Assembly (NCBI GenBank): GCA_937894795.1
Contig: CALCQV010000006.1
Location: 1-64,000 of the forward strand
DNA length: 64,000 nucleotides
DNA from: an uncultured Bacteroidales bacterium
GTDB taxonomy: Bacteria > Bacteroidota > Bacteroidia > Bacteroidales > Lentimicrobiaceae
Direction of reading: 5' to 3'
Shown piece by piece: positions 1 through 8,239 of this stretch. Every line of letters begins with the position of its first letter. Within the stretch, counting starts at the first letter, position 1. The translations under genes were made by a program, and so were the position numbers. Below the pieces are notes generated by a model. The model saw only the letters and a list, made by a program, of their open reading frames with translations, was not told the origin of the DNA and searched no databases.

Positions 1-992
1 ACGCTCCTATTAACGGGCCGCTCGACTACTTTATCAACGGCGTTGAATGGGATGCTATAACATATTTGCAGCTTGCAAATCAACTGATTCATGAAATAAA
101 TCCCAATGCTATAGTAATTGCTGAAGATGTAACCGGAATGCCCGGTTTAACATCAGATATCATGGATGGTGGTATTGGCTTCGATTATCGCCTTGGAATG
201 GGCATTCCTGATTTCTGGATTAAATTACTTAAGGAATCAAGAGACGAGGATTGGAATATAAGTGAGATATGGCATGTGCTTAATAACAGGTTACCGGGTG
301 TAAAGACTGTTGCCTATGCCGAATCACATGATCAGGCATTGGTTGGTGATAAAACGCTGGCTTTCTGGTTGATGGATAAGTATATGTATTGGAATATGGT
401 GAAGGATGATAATAATATTGTCATTGATCGGGGGGTAGCATTGCATAAATTACTCAGATTCTTCACTCTATCATTAGGCGGACAAGCATATCTCAACTTC
501 ATGGGTAATGAATTCGGTCACCCTGAATGGATAGATTTCCCGCGCGAAGGCAATAATTGGAGTTATCTTTATGCCAGACGTCAATGGTCGCTCAAGGATA
601 ATGAAAAATTGAAATATCACTTTCTCTCAGATTTTGACAAGGCAATGATTCATATTGCAAAACAGAAAGGAATTTTAGATTATGAATTTGCAAACCTGTT
701 GAATTTGGATGAGGTAAATAAAACGGTTATTTTCAGTAAGAATAACCTGATTTTCCTCTTCAATTTTCACCCCTTTAACAGTATTCCTGATTATAATTTC
801 TTTGTATCTGAACCAGGAGCCTATAAAGTTGTTCTTTGTACTGATAATTCTAAATTTGGTGGTCACAACCGTTTAGATGAAGATATTGAATATTTGTCGG
901 TTTATGATGAAGAAAGTAAGACGCACAAACTAAGAATATATCTAACTAACAGAACTGCTGTACTTTTAGAAAATACGAGCAGTAAATTATGA
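1..992 (+). CDS. glgB: 1,4-alpha-glucan branching enzyme, C-terminal part (cut by window edge)
   Basis: The reading frame is open from base 3, so this is the tail of a longer gene; the in-frame TTG at 66 is not its start. The enzyme makes alpha-1,6 branches in glycogen. Seen: AEDVTGMPG, the GFDYRLGMG stretch, the AESHDQ motif, and NFMGNEFGHPEW followed by DFPREGNNWSY, which is the GH13 eukaryote-type branching enzyme signature also carried by Bacteroidota. The last ~95 residues form the all-beta C-terminal domain. No partner glycogen gene is visible because the upstream DNA is missing. The family assignment is secure; substrate (glycogen) is from family knowledge. Confidence 0.93.
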   Translation, partial: APINGPLDYFINGVEWDAITYLQLANQLIHEINPNAIVIAEDVTGMPGLTSDIMDGGIGFDYRLGMGIPDFWIKLLKESRDEDWNISEIWHVLNNRLPGVKTVAYAESHDQALVGDKTLAFWLMDKYMYWNMVKDDNNIVIDRGVALHKLLRFFTLSLGGQAYLNFMGNEFGHPEWIDFPREGNNWSYLYARRQWSLKDNEKLKYHFLSDFDKAMIHIAKQKGILDYEFANLLNLDEVNKTVIFSKNNLIFLFNFHPFNSIPDYNFFVSEPGAYKVVLCTDNSKFGGHNRLDEDIEYLSVYDEESKTHKLRIYLTNRTAVLLENTSSKL

Positions 993-1075
993 AAATCTTT
1001 AGTTTTTTTAACATATTAGGCTATTAGTTGTAAAATTTCTGTCATAATATTGCAAACCTGAAAATTAATACATTT

Positions 1076-1372
1076 ATGGAACGTAAGCGACTGGTTATCA
1101 GTTATAATAATGTCTCACCTGAGGTAATGGAGGCAATTCGTAAGAAATACCCTCTTGGTTATGCTAATCATGTCATTAAAGTAAAAACCCAGGGTGAAGA
1201 TTTCTTTTATGCAATAACTGTTGATACAGAAACAGCAAGTTATCTGATAAAAGTGCCTGTAAAGATTGATACAAAAGGTCTTAATGAGGATGAGGCATTG
1301 GATGAACTGGATGATGAAAAGGAATCTGAAGATACGATTCCTGAGACTGATACCGCTGATATAGAAGAATAA
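1076..1372 (+). CDS. Conserved hypothetical protein, acidic tail
   Basis: A 98-residue protein I cannot assign to a named family. The first ~65 residues are mixed basic/hydrophobic (starting MERKRLVISYNNV) and look like a small folded alpha/beta domain; the last ~30 residues are almost entirely Asp/Glu/Ser/Thr and probably disordered. There is no signal peptide, membrane segment or Cys cluster, so it should be cytoplasmic. It lies 84 bp after the branching enzyme on the same strand, with a weak TAATATTG -7-like box between them, so it may have its own promoter. Function unknown. Confidence 0.75.
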   Translation: MERKRLVISYNNVSPEVMEAIRKKYPLGYANHVIKVKTQGEDFFYAITVDTETASYLIKVPVKIDTKGLNEDEALDELDDEKESEDTIPETDTADIEE

Positions 1373-1406
1373 TACGGCTTACTGGAATGAGAACTAAGCG
1401 AATTAG

Positions 1407-1943
1407 CTATCTAACCCCCTGTGCACCAATTTCCTTTTGAAGTTTTCTAATAATTTTATAGGCTATACTTTTGAAACCTGGTGTTGAATTAACCAGTTGT
1501 AATTCAATAATATCAATGAGTTCCCTGGCAAGAACAGGCTCTTGCACAGCAACATCTGATAGAATTTTCAGGCTGAACATTTTAACTGCAACTGGTGAAC
1601 TGGAATCCTCTAACCATTTAAAACAGACTGAAACCAGAATTCCTTTATAGCTTTCAGGAATAACATTCCGTTCAAGAATTCGAAGTGAATGTCGTTTTAA
1701 TCCATCATGATTTGATGTTTGAAGCATTTGGATTAATGTTTCCAGATGTGATTCACTAAGAAATGGTTGATTTTCAGTTAAGATATCAATAGCCCACAAT
1801 GCTCTTCTGCTGATAGGATTTTCGTTCTCCTTAAAAATTGACCAGAGGGAGTCAAAAAGAGCAGGATTATCTCTAACCATTTTAATAACCTGATCTACAT
1901 TATTTCTCGATTGATCAAGCTGAAGGATATCACGTAGATTCAT
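1407..1943 (-). CDS. HEAT-repeat-like hypothetical protein
   Basis: 178 residues, nearly all helical, with repeated pairs of amphipathic helices (for example SRRALWAIDIL, LKRHSLRILERN, VKMFSLKILSDV, FKSIAYKIIRKL) spaced about 35-40 residues apart, which is the look of a short HEAT/ARM-type solenoid. No catalytic motif, signal peptide or membrane segment. Such solenoids usually mediate protein-protein contact; the partner is unknown. It converges on the preceding plus-strand gene and lies downstream of the ncRNA candidate, whose terminator separates them. Function not assigned. Confidence 0.75.
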   Translation of the reverse strand: MNLRDILQLDQSRNNVDQVIKMVRDNPALFDSLWSIFKENENPISRRALWAIDILTENQPFLSESHLETLIQMLQTSNHDGLKRHSLRILERNVIPESYKGILVSVCFKWLEDSSSPVAVKMFSLKILSDVAVQEPVLARELIDIIELQLVNSTPGFKSIAYKIIRKLQKEIGAQGVR

Positions 1944-1982
1944 TATATAAAAGAGGAGCTAACCGGACAAAAATACGACAAT

Positions 1983-2026
1983 AATAAAACAAGGAGGGAA
2001 ACTACTCTTTCAAGTGGCTTCCCTCC
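1983..2026 (-). terminator. Intrinsic terminator of the ncRNA candidate
   Basis: Arms 1993-2000 and 2019-2026 (GGAGGGAA/TTCCCTCC) form 8 perfect pairs, extended by an inner CUACU/AGUGG helix with a GU pair. On the minus strand the stem is followed by TTGTTTTATT; on the plus strand there is no T-run, so it works for minus-strand transcripts. Confidence 0.75.
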
Positions 2027-2300
2027 TGCTTTAGGCCAATCGTAACTGACGTAAAGCCTCAGGTTATTGTTTTGGCGCTTCGTTAATGTCCTGCTTCGTA
2101 AAGCAGTCATCACTTACCGTTGATGGATAGTACTTTCGTACTGTTCCTTAGGTCAGATCTGTTTTCCGGACTTCAATGTTAACTTTTGACGGTTACTTCA
2201 ATCCACCCTGCGAAAAACTGAGTTTCCAGAGCTACTCTTCCTTGCGGTTTTTCACTCCAGGCTCATCTTCTGATTCTCACCATATCGTTGGCCTGATGTT
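1983..2300 (-). ncRNA. Candidate structured non-coding RNA, unclassified (~310 nt)
   Basis: A ~500-bp stretch without a credible ORF that carries all signs of a minus-strand RNA gene. A Bacteroidota promoter lies at 2302-2332. The 5' end (AGGCCAA, complement of 2288-2294) pairs perfectly with TTGGCCT near the 3' end (complement of 2033-2039), closing a ~260-nt domain. Inside are an AGUAC-GAAA-GUACU hairpin with a GNRA loop (2129-2142), a CUGCUU-UACG-AAGCAG hairpin (2091-2106) and a GAAAAAC/GUUUUUC helix. A strong intrinsic terminator follows (1983-2026). I tested it by eye against RNase P, tmRNA, SRP and 6S RNA and found no signature of any of them. The structure is seen in the sequence; function is unknown. 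Confidence 0.6.
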
Positions 2301-2301
2301 G

Positions 2302-2332
2302 TAAAATTACAAAAATCAAGAGGGTTTGTCAA
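2302..2332 (-). promoter_or_regulatory. Promoter of the ncRNA candidate
   Basis: On the minus strand TTG (2332-2330) is followed after exactly 20 nt by TAATTTTA (2309-2302), matching the Bacteroidota primary-sigma consensus TTG-N19-21-TAnnTTTG at all but the last base. The predicted start is near 2296, just before the closing helix of the RNA. Confidence 0.6.
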
Positions 2333-2451
2333 GTGTTTTTGAAGAAAAAATGTTAACGTTCTGTTAACACGACTTATTAACATTTGTTAATAACTGAAAA
2401 GCCTTATCAATACTACATAAATAGAAAAATATAGCTTCAGTATTAACAATT

Positions 2452-2937
2452 TTAAGCCTGTATGTGCATTAACTCCTTATCAATAACCAGATTAGGAATT
2501 CCTTTTTTGATACTTTCAACTCTTGCCATAATTGAATCTCCAGCTTGGGGTATAACAGATATCCTTGAATCCGTATTAAAGGTTATTTTATTCTCAAAGC
2601 AATCAATAACAGTGATTTCCCATTCATTTGGAAGTTCTTTTACAGTAATAATGTTGAACTGATAGCAATTGCCGGCTTTGTACAACGGATGTTCAGGCTC
2701 AAGATATAATCTTCCGGTGCAATTTATTTTAGCAACCAGACACATTATATTGTCGGAGATGGCCAGGTTATAGTCCTTGTAAGGTTCGTACTCAATAAAA
2801 TGTCGCATTCCAAACTGATCTTCTAAGATCATATATTGATTATTGTCATCCAGCGTAACACATTTAATGTATTTAAAAGAATAGCAATTCCCCTCTTTAA
2901 GGAGTTTACCACTGTTATAATAACCGGAAAATTCCAT
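2452..2937 (-). CDS. RelA-linked hypothetical protein, two beta-rich (OB-like) modules
   Basis: 161 residues, no recognised family. Two halves look alike: each starts with a G-x-CY-x-F segment (EGNCYSFKY near residue 16, AGNCYQFNI near 90), continues with short beta strands around a D-x-F/Q position, and ends with a segment like GDSIMARVESIKKG. This suggests a duplicated OB/S1-like beta barrel joined by GRLYLEPEHPLY. No signal peptide. It starts 7 bp downstream of the RelA-like gene, so the two are almost surely co-transcribed; a role tied to (p)ppGpp or ribosome binding is only inference from this linkage. Confidence 0.7.
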   Translation of the reverse strand: MEFSGYYNSGKLLKEGNCYSFKYIKCVTLDDNNQYMILEDQFGMRHFIEYEPYKDYNLAISDNIMCLVAKINCTGRLYLEPEHPLYKAGNCYQFNIITVKELPNEWEITVIDCFENKITFNTDSRISVIPQAGDSIMARVESIKKGIPNLVIDKELMHIQA

Positions 2938-2944
2938 AGAACAT

Positions 2945-5101
2945 TTATTGAATACGCCTTACTCTTGTTACGCCTTTGATTCCTTCAATTTTCTTCATTA
3001 AGGAATCTATGTGTCGTGAATCTCTTACACTTACTTTTATAGTTCCTTCAAATTTACCACCTTTACTGTTGAATGATATATTCCTAACATCTACTTTTAG
3101 CTCATTTGACAATAATTCGGTAATTGAGTTCAAGATACCCAATTGATCAATACCACTTACATATAGGGAAGAAATAAAGTGTGATCCTTCAGCAACTTTT
3201 GACCATTGTGCATTCATCACCCTATAAGGATATCTGGATTTCAATCGCGGAGCATTCGGACAGTTGGTTCTATGAATTTTTATACCCCCTATTGCCATAA
3301 CGAATCCAAATATTTCGTCACCCATTACCGGGTTGCAGCATTGAGCAAGGATATAACCCTGCAATTCAGCTGATTCATTAACAACAATAGTATTCTCAGA
3401 GGTCTTATTGATCTGCTTTGGCACTTCTCTAACCAATGGTGTTTCAATAATTTCCTTAAGTTGACCTGTTAAAACTTCCTTTACTAATGAAGGTTCAATT
3501 TTGCCCTCAGCCAATTGTTGATATAATTCAAGTGCTGTTTCAAATTTAAAATGAGCAACAAGTTTACTTACATTTTCGTCGTTATATGGCATTTTTAATT
3601 GACTAAGCTTGCGACGCAGGATATCTTTACCTTCTTCAGCTTGCTTAAACTCAGCCTCTTTCAAATACCTTTTAATTTTATTTTTTGCTCTTGACGATAC
3701 TACCCAATTGAGCCAGTCTCTGGTTGGTGATTGATTTTTAGAGGTAATTATTTCAACAACATCGCCATTGTTTAACTTTTGCCTTATAGGGACGATTTTA
3801 TGATTAACTCTTCCTCCCGAACATTTTGATCCAATAACTGTATGCAGTTCAAAGGCAAAGTCCAATATTGTTGAACCATCTTTCATTTTTATCAGATCAC
3901 CTGCAGGTGTAAAGACATATATGCTATCGTCACGTAGTTTTGATGAAAGCTCCTTATTGACCAGCAGTTCTTCAGTATAGTTTGGATTTTCAAGTATTTC
4001 ACGAACCGTATTCATCCAATCAGTAGTATCAACATTACTTTTATGTCCTTTATACTTCCAGTGAGCGGCATTACCAAGTTCAGCATCTTTATCCATTCGC
4101 CGGCTCCTTATTTGTACCTCTACCCATTTACCGGTTTTATCTTTTACGGTAATATGTAGAGATTCATAACCATTAGGGCGTGGCAGGGTAATCCAATCCC
4201 TCATCCTACTGGTTTCAGGATCATAAAGGTTCGTTACTATAGAATAGGCTTTCCAGCAATCAGCCTTCTCCTCATTCAATTTAGAATCGATAATTATACG
4301 TATGGCAAAAAGGTCGTAAATCTCATTAAATGGAACTTTCTGTTTGGTCATTTTTGAGTGAACGGATGAAACGGATTTTGTTCTGCTTTTTACAGTAAAA
4401 TTGATACCTGCTTTTCCAAGTTCGCTAATTATTGGTTCAGTAAACTTCTGGATAAAATCTTTATTACGACTGATTTCTGCATCTATCTTTTCAGCAAGTC
4501 TTACATATTCAACAGGTTGTGTTAATTTAAAAGTTAATTCTTCAGCTTCTGACTTAACACGATATAATCCAAGCTTATGCGAGAGAGGAATATAAATATT
4601 AATTGCCTTGTTGAGAACATTAGAAAGATCTGATTTATCAATATTGTCAGCATTCCGGAGTAGGAATAAGTTTTCAGCCAACGATAAAAAAATAGCTCTG
4701 ACATCGCCGGCCATGGTCAGCATGATACCGGTAAAATTATCCACATTCTTTATCAACCTTTCAGTAGGCAGCTCTGCTATTCTCTGATAACTTTCAATAA
4801 TTGGGATGACTTCATTTAATTTATTGTCCTTGATGAATTGGGCCACTGATTGGCTTTTAGGATTTGCATAACAAAACAAGGTACTGATAGCCGACATAAA
4901 ACCCAGGTTCAGTTCAACAACCACAACTCTGGTTAACTTGATTATATGGTCAAGCAGGGGTTCATTGCAAACGGATGTCCGGTTATTATATTCTGAACAA
5001 ATCAAGGCATAAGCATCCCTGATTATAGAGCTTTCATTTTTGCTTACAAACGGCTGACAGATATTAAGTAAACTACGGTAATTGACTTTGGTATTCACCA
5101 T
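2945..5101 (-). CDS. Long RelA/SpoT-type (p)ppGpp synthetase with degenerate hydrolase domain
   Basis: 718 residues with the long-RSH order: HD-like region (about 25-160), synthetase (235-355), TGS (392-455), helical and zinc-finger-like region (AQCCNP, NCPN) and C-terminal ACT (about 640-718). The synthetase looks active: YDLFAIRI with Asp263, RMRD at 299-302 (the RxKD position), PNGYESLH, and EVQIRS with the catalytic Glu near 328. The hydrolase does not: the HD dyad is replaced by Cys-Tyr (77-78) and the later ADR motif by AEN (142-144). It should therefore make alarmone during stringent response but not degrade it. A bifunctional Rel or another hydrolase is expected elsewhere. Co-directional with the downstream OB-like gene. 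Confidence 0.9.
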   Translation of the reverse strand: MVNTKVNYRSLLNICQPFVSKNESSIIRDAYALICSEYNNRTSVCNEPLLDHIIKLTRVVVVELNLGFMSAISTLFCYANPKSQSVAQFIKDNKLNEVIPIIESYQRIAELPTERLIKNVDNFTGIMLTMAGDVRAIFLSLAENLFLLRNADNIDKSDLSNVLNKAINIYIPLSHKLGLYRVKSEAEELTFKLTQPVEYVRLAEKIDAEISRNKDFIQKFTEPIISELGKAGINFTVKSRTKSVSSVHSKMTKQKVPFNEIYDLFAIRIIIDSKLNEEKADCWKAYSIVTNLYDPETSRMRDWITLPRPNGYESLHITVKDKTGKWVEVQIRSRRMDKDAELGNAAHWKYKGHKSNVDTTDWMNTVREILENPNYTEELLVNKELSSKLRDDSIYVFTPAGDLIKMKDGSTILDFAFELHTVIGSKCSGGRVNHKIVPIRQKLNNGDVVEIITSKNQSPTRDWLNWVVSSRAKNKIKRYLKEAEFKQAEEGKDILRRKLSQLKMPYNDENVSKLVAHFKFETALELYQQLAEGKIEPSLVKEVLTGQLKEIIETPLVREVPKQINKTSENTIVVNESAELQGYILAQCCNPVMGDEIFGFVMAIGGIKIHRTNCPNAPRLKSRYPYRVMNAQWSKVAEGSHFISSLYVSGIDQLGILNSITELLSNELKVDVRNISFNSKGGKFEGTIKVSVRDSRHIDSLMKKIEGIKGVTRVRRIQ

Positions 5102-5155
5102 TAACTTCGAATTGGTTTAAAGATAACAACAAAAATATAACTTAAAGTACTAAAA

Positions 5156-5180
5156 AAGCGCCCTGTAAATGAGGGCGCTT
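5156..5180 (-). terminator. Terminator after floA
   Basis: Arms 5156-5164 and 5172-5180 (AAGCGCCCT/AGGGCGCTT) with a 7-nt loop, followed on the minus strand by TTTTTT. It closes the clpS-nfeD-floA unit and separates it from the RelA gene. Confidence 0.85.
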
Positions 5181-5189
5181 GGTAGTTTA

Positions 5190-6197
5190 TTATGCTATCG
5201 GGGCTTCAGGCCCCTTTGGCCCTTGTTTAGGTTTAGGAGGTTCAGAGATAGACTCGCGCATCTTTGTATCCGCCTGAATATTCTGGAACTTGTAATAATC
5301 CATAACACCCATGTTCCCTGATCTGAACGATTCAGCCATAGCAAGAGGAATTTCGGCTTCAGCTTCAATAACTTTAGCACGAGCTTCCTGAGCTTTAGCT
5401 TTCATTTCCTGTTCCAGAGCCACAGCCATTGCTCTTCTTTCTTCTGCTTTTGCCTGAGCAATATTTTTATCAGCATTTGCTTGATCCATTTGGAGTTGTG
5501 CACCAATGTTCTTACCAACATCTATATCAGCAATGTCAATGGATAGAATTTCAAATGCGGTTCCGGAATCCAATCCTTTTGAAAGAACCACCTTTGAAAT
5601 AGAATCCGGATTTTCCAACACAGCTTTATGAGATAATGAAGAGCCAATTGAAGAAACAACGCCCTCTCCTACCCTGGCGAGGATCGTTTCTTCGCCGGCA
5701 CCTCCAACTAATTGCTTGATATTTGCCCGCACGGTTACACGTGCTTTTGCAATCAACTGAATACCATCTTTAGCCACAGCTGCAATTGGAGGAGTATTAA
5801 TAACTTTAGGATTAACGGACATTTGAACGGCTTCGAATACATCCCTACCGGCCAGGTCAATAGCAGTGGCAGCTTTAAAATTCAGTGGTATATTGGCCTT
5901 ATCGGCAGAAATCAATGCGTTGATCACAAGCTTAACTCTACCACCTGCAAGATAATGAGCCTCAAGTTCATCACGGCTGATTGATAATCCTGCTTTTGTT
6001 GCATTGATCATAGCGGTTACAATTACTGATGGTGGCACTTTTCTCCAACGCATAAATACAAGTTGTAAAAGAGAGACCCTTACTCCTGATAAAAGTGCTG
6101 AGAACCATAGTCCCACGGGAATAAAATAAAAGATTATCCATAAGCCTATTACGGATGCAATTCCAATTGCCAATACTAATAAGATGCCTGGTTCCAT
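5190..6197 (-). CDS. floA: Flotillin-like protein FloA (UPF0365)
   Basis: 335 residues, full length for the family. An N-terminal hydrophobic hairpin (residues ~5-45) anchors it to the membrane, followed by the SPFH-like domain (VMRWRKVPPSVIVTA region, then VTVRANIKQLVGGAGEETI) and a long Ala/Glu-rich coiled coil (QAKAEERRAMAVALEQEMKAKA). FloA forms functional membrane microdomains in bacteria. It starts 3 bp after nfeD, the classic partner in this family, and both follow clpS on the same strand. The identification is firm; the membrane-domain role is family knowledge. Confidence 0.95.
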   Translation of the reverse strand: MEPGILLVLAIGIASVIGLWIIFYFIPVGLWFSALLSGVRVSLLQLVFMRWRKVPPSVIVTAMINATKAGLSISRDELEAHYLAGGRVKLVINALISADKANIPLNFKAATAIDLAGRDVFEAVQMSVNPKVINTPPIAAVAKDGIQLIAKARVTVRANIKQLVGGAGEETILARVGEGVVSSIGSSLSHKAVLENPDSISKVVLSKGLDSGTAFEILSIDIADIDVGKNIGAQLQMDQANADKNIAQAKAEERRAMAVALEQEMKAKAQEARAKVIEAEAEIPLAMAESFRSGNMGVMDYYKFQNIQADTKMRESISEPPKPKQGPKGPEAPIA

Positions 6198-6200
6198 AGT

Positions 6201-6668
6201 TTACTGTTTACGTTTTACAATTATTTTGTTATCTTCAATCTTGATTATCACAATTTCAGTTTCCTGATCAATAAAATCACCCTGTGTGTGAACTTCATAA
6301 AGTTCATTCTCAAAAAGTGCAGTACCGGCAGGTGAAATACGGGAAACAGATTTCCCAATATCACCAATATCCAACTTGTTTATTTCTATTTCATTAACCC
6401 TGCCTTCAACGTTAGTGTTCAACATCATCCTTTTCCATGTATTGGATTTGAATGCAAGTACCAACGTTATTCCAATAAGCACAAGTGTCCCTATTACAAC
6501 AAGATGGCCTTTATCAGATCCAAAGACCCTATATGCCTGCCAAATTGAAAATCCGATTAAAACACCACCTGCAATACCAATGACTGAAGTGCCCGGTACT
6601 ACAAAAATTTCAATCAATAAAAGGATTAATCCCAGTGCTATCAGTAAAATTATCAGTGTTAATGACAT
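6201..6668 (-). CDS. NfeD-like membrane protein (short form)
   Basis: 155 residues. The first half has three hydrophobic segments (LTLIILLIALGLILLLIEI; GVLIGFSIW; LVVIGTLVLIGITLVLAF); the second half is the small OB-fold NfeD domain (IGKSVSRISPAGTALFENE...VHTQGDFIDQETEI). It lacks the N-terminal serine protease domain of long NfeD. Short NfeD proteins are partners of flotillin/FloA, and floA begins 3 bp downstream. clpS ends 29 bp upstream, suggesting a three-gene operon. Confidence 0.92.
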   Translation of the reverse strand: MSLTLIILLIALGLILLLIEIFVVPGTSVIGIAGGVLIGFSIWQAYRVFGSDKGHLVVIGTLVLIGITLVLAFKSNTWKRMMLNTNVEGRVNEIEINKLDIGDIGKSVSRISPAGTALFENELYEVHTQGDFIDQETEIVIIKIEDNKIIVKRKQ

Positions 6669-6697
6669 AAAGCAATATTATTGAATTTAATATCAGG

Positions 6698-6970
6698 CTA
6701 TTCAATTGAAACCGTAAGGCCTCTATCTGTTAATATTTGGTATTTGGGTTTTAATTCATTAAGAGTGCCGGAGATGACCCCGCATTTGCCCTTTTCATGT
6801 GTTATAAGTGTAATTTGTTCAGCTTGAATAGGATCAAGTTCACAAACCTCAATCAAAGAATCAATAACAAAAACAAAATCATTTACGTTATCATTAAATA
6901 GTATTAATTCATAAACATTACCGGTTTTCTCGTCCTTAGCAATTTGAGTAGTACCTTTTTCCTTAACCAT
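6698..6970 (-). CDS. clpS: ATP-dependent Clp protease adaptor ClpS
   Basis: 90 residues, the normal ClpS length. It has the core LILFNDNVNDFVFVIDSL, with the N-D-x-V-N-D-F pocket residues that bind N-terminal degrons, then the helix around QAEQITLITHEKGKCGV (the MxxVHxxG-equivalent) and RGL near the C-terminus. ClpS hands substrates with bulky N-terminal residues to ClpAP/ClpCP. The other half of that route, an Aat transferase, is at 50942. It is the first gene of a likely clpS-nfeD-floA unit. Confidence 0.88.
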   Translation of the reverse strand: MVKEKGTTQIAKDEKTGNVYELILFNDNVNDFVFVIDSLIEVCELDPIQAEQITLITHEKGKCGVISGTLNELKPKYQILTDRGLTVSIE

Positions 6971-7035
6971 GAAGAATTGAATATTTAATGCATAAAATTA
7001 ATCAAATTACCGATACACCTAGTGTTTTAATAAAT

Positions 7036-7043
7036 TATATTTG
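7036..7043 (+). promoter_or_regulatory. -7 box upstream of the NUDIX gene
   Basis: TATATTTG matches TAnnTTTG exactly, 29 bp before the ATG at 7072. No clear TTG box is present 19-21 bp upstream. Confidence 0.45.
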
Positions 7044-7071
7044 AGCAGTCAATACTTTCCATATTACGCGT

Positions 7072-7734
7072 ATGATGTCAGGAAGTTATAATTCATTCAT
7101 TGTAGAACTTAAAAAAGCACTGGATATACCTTTACCCGGCACGAATGCACACGATATGCTGGCACCAGCCAACAGAAAACAACTGTTACTTCAGAATCCT
7201 GATATCTCAAACGCTCAGCAAAGTAGTGTTCTCATTCTGTTTTTCCCGGATAAAGATAATAATCCTTCCATTGTTTTCACCAAAAGAGTGGAATATAAAG
7301 GCGTTCATTCCGGACAAGTCTCATTTCCCGGGGGGAAGGCAGAGAAAGATGATAACGACTTTGTAGAAACTGCTTATAGAGAAACGGAAGAAGAAATAGG
7401 AATTAAAAGGAATAATATCCAGATACTGGGAGTACTGACACAATTATATGTCCCACCCAGTAATTTTATTATTTACCCGGTGGTATCCTATATGCAAGAA
7501 CAACCTGTGTTTATACCTGATAATAAAGAAGTAGCCGAAATTATTGTTGTACCTTTCAATTACTTTTTAAACAATGGCGTTGTAAATCACTATCCTATCA
7601 AAACTCATGATTCACAATTAATGCATGTACCCGGTTATATGGTTGGCAATCATCTCATTTGGGGGGCCACTGCCATGATCCTAAATGAATTGATAACCAT
7701 TGTTAGAAGGAATCCGGACCAAACCCATAAATAA
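7072..7734 (+). CDS. NUDIX hydrolase, CoA pyrophosphatase type
   Basis: 220 residues. The NUDIX box begins at GGKAEKDDNDFVETAY and ends RETEEEIGI, with all the metal-binding glutamates, and it is preceded by HSGQVSFPGG, the extra signature of the CoA pyrophosphatase/NudL (UPF0035) branch. The likely reaction is cleavage of CoA to phosphopantetheine and 3',5'-ADP. ATG is doubled at 7072 and 7075; either could start. It is divergent from clpS and convergent with the OsmC gene, so monocistronic. Confidence 0.88.
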   Translation: MMSGSYNSFIVELKKALDIPLPGTNAHDMLAPANRKQLLLQNPDISNAQQSSVLILFFPDKDNNPSIVFTKRVEYKGVHSGQVSFPGGKAEKDDNDFVETAYRETEEEIGIKRNNIQILGVLTQLYVPPSNFIIYPVVSYMQEQPVFIPDNKEVAEIIVVPFNYFLNNGVVNHYPIKTHDSQLMHVPGYMVGNHLIWGATAMILNELITIVRRNPDQTHK

Positions 7735-7769
7735 CCGGGTGTATTACATTTCTGCGAAATCTGACCAAC

Positions 7770-8207
7770 TTATTCAATAATTATCTCATAGCTTATTTTT
7801 ACAGAGTTTTTCAACATAGCAGTGACACCACAATACTTTTCCTGCGAAAGCTCTATAGCTTTCTGCAATTTTGATCTATCAAGTTCATGTCCATTGAAAA
7901 TGTACTTTAACACAATTGACTCATAAACTTTTGGGTGCGTTTCAGTAAGGTTGCCCTCTACAGCTATTTTAAAACTGTTTAAGGTTACTTTCATCTTTTG
8001 AAGGATTGAGACAATATCAACGCCGGTACAGCCTCCCAAAGCAGCTAAAACCAGCATTTTAGGTCTGATACCTTTATCTTCACCACCTGCATCTAATGGG
8101 GCATCAATAATAATGTTGTGATTATCGGCATTGACATTAAAGGAAACACCATCTATCCAATTAACTTGTAAGTTATGTGTCATGAGTGATTTAAATTTGT
8201 TAATCAT
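7770..8207 (-). CDS. OsmC-family redox protein
   Basis: 145 residues. OsmC fold: N-terminal strand region (LQVNWIDGVSF), GEDKGIRPKMLVLAALGGCTGVDIVSIL with the first conserved Cys, and EKYCGVTAML with the second Cys. In OsmC/Ohr proteins these two cysteines reduce organic peroxides. The short YhfA-like form and sequence LNG.. do not decide between Ohr and YhfA-type. It is divergent from the serine hydrolase at 8240, sharing a 32-bp promoter region that contains a palindromic TAAATTTA. Confidence 0.9.
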   Translation of the reverse strand: MINKFKSLMTHNLQVNWIDGVSFNVNADNHNIIIDAPLDAGGEDKGIRPKMLVLAALGGCTGVDIVSILQKMKVTLNSFKIAVEGNLTETHPKVYESIVLKYIFNGHELDRSKLQKAIELSQEKYCGVTAMLKNSVKISYEIIIE

Positions 8208-8239
8208 TATTTGATAAATTTACGTAAAATACTGTTCAC

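Noticed and set aside
2160..2180. A GAAGTCCGG motif in the ncRNA that resembles the RNase P P4 region
   Set aside because: The 3' partner (ACAGAA..CGGCTTA type) and the rest of the RNase P core are absent.
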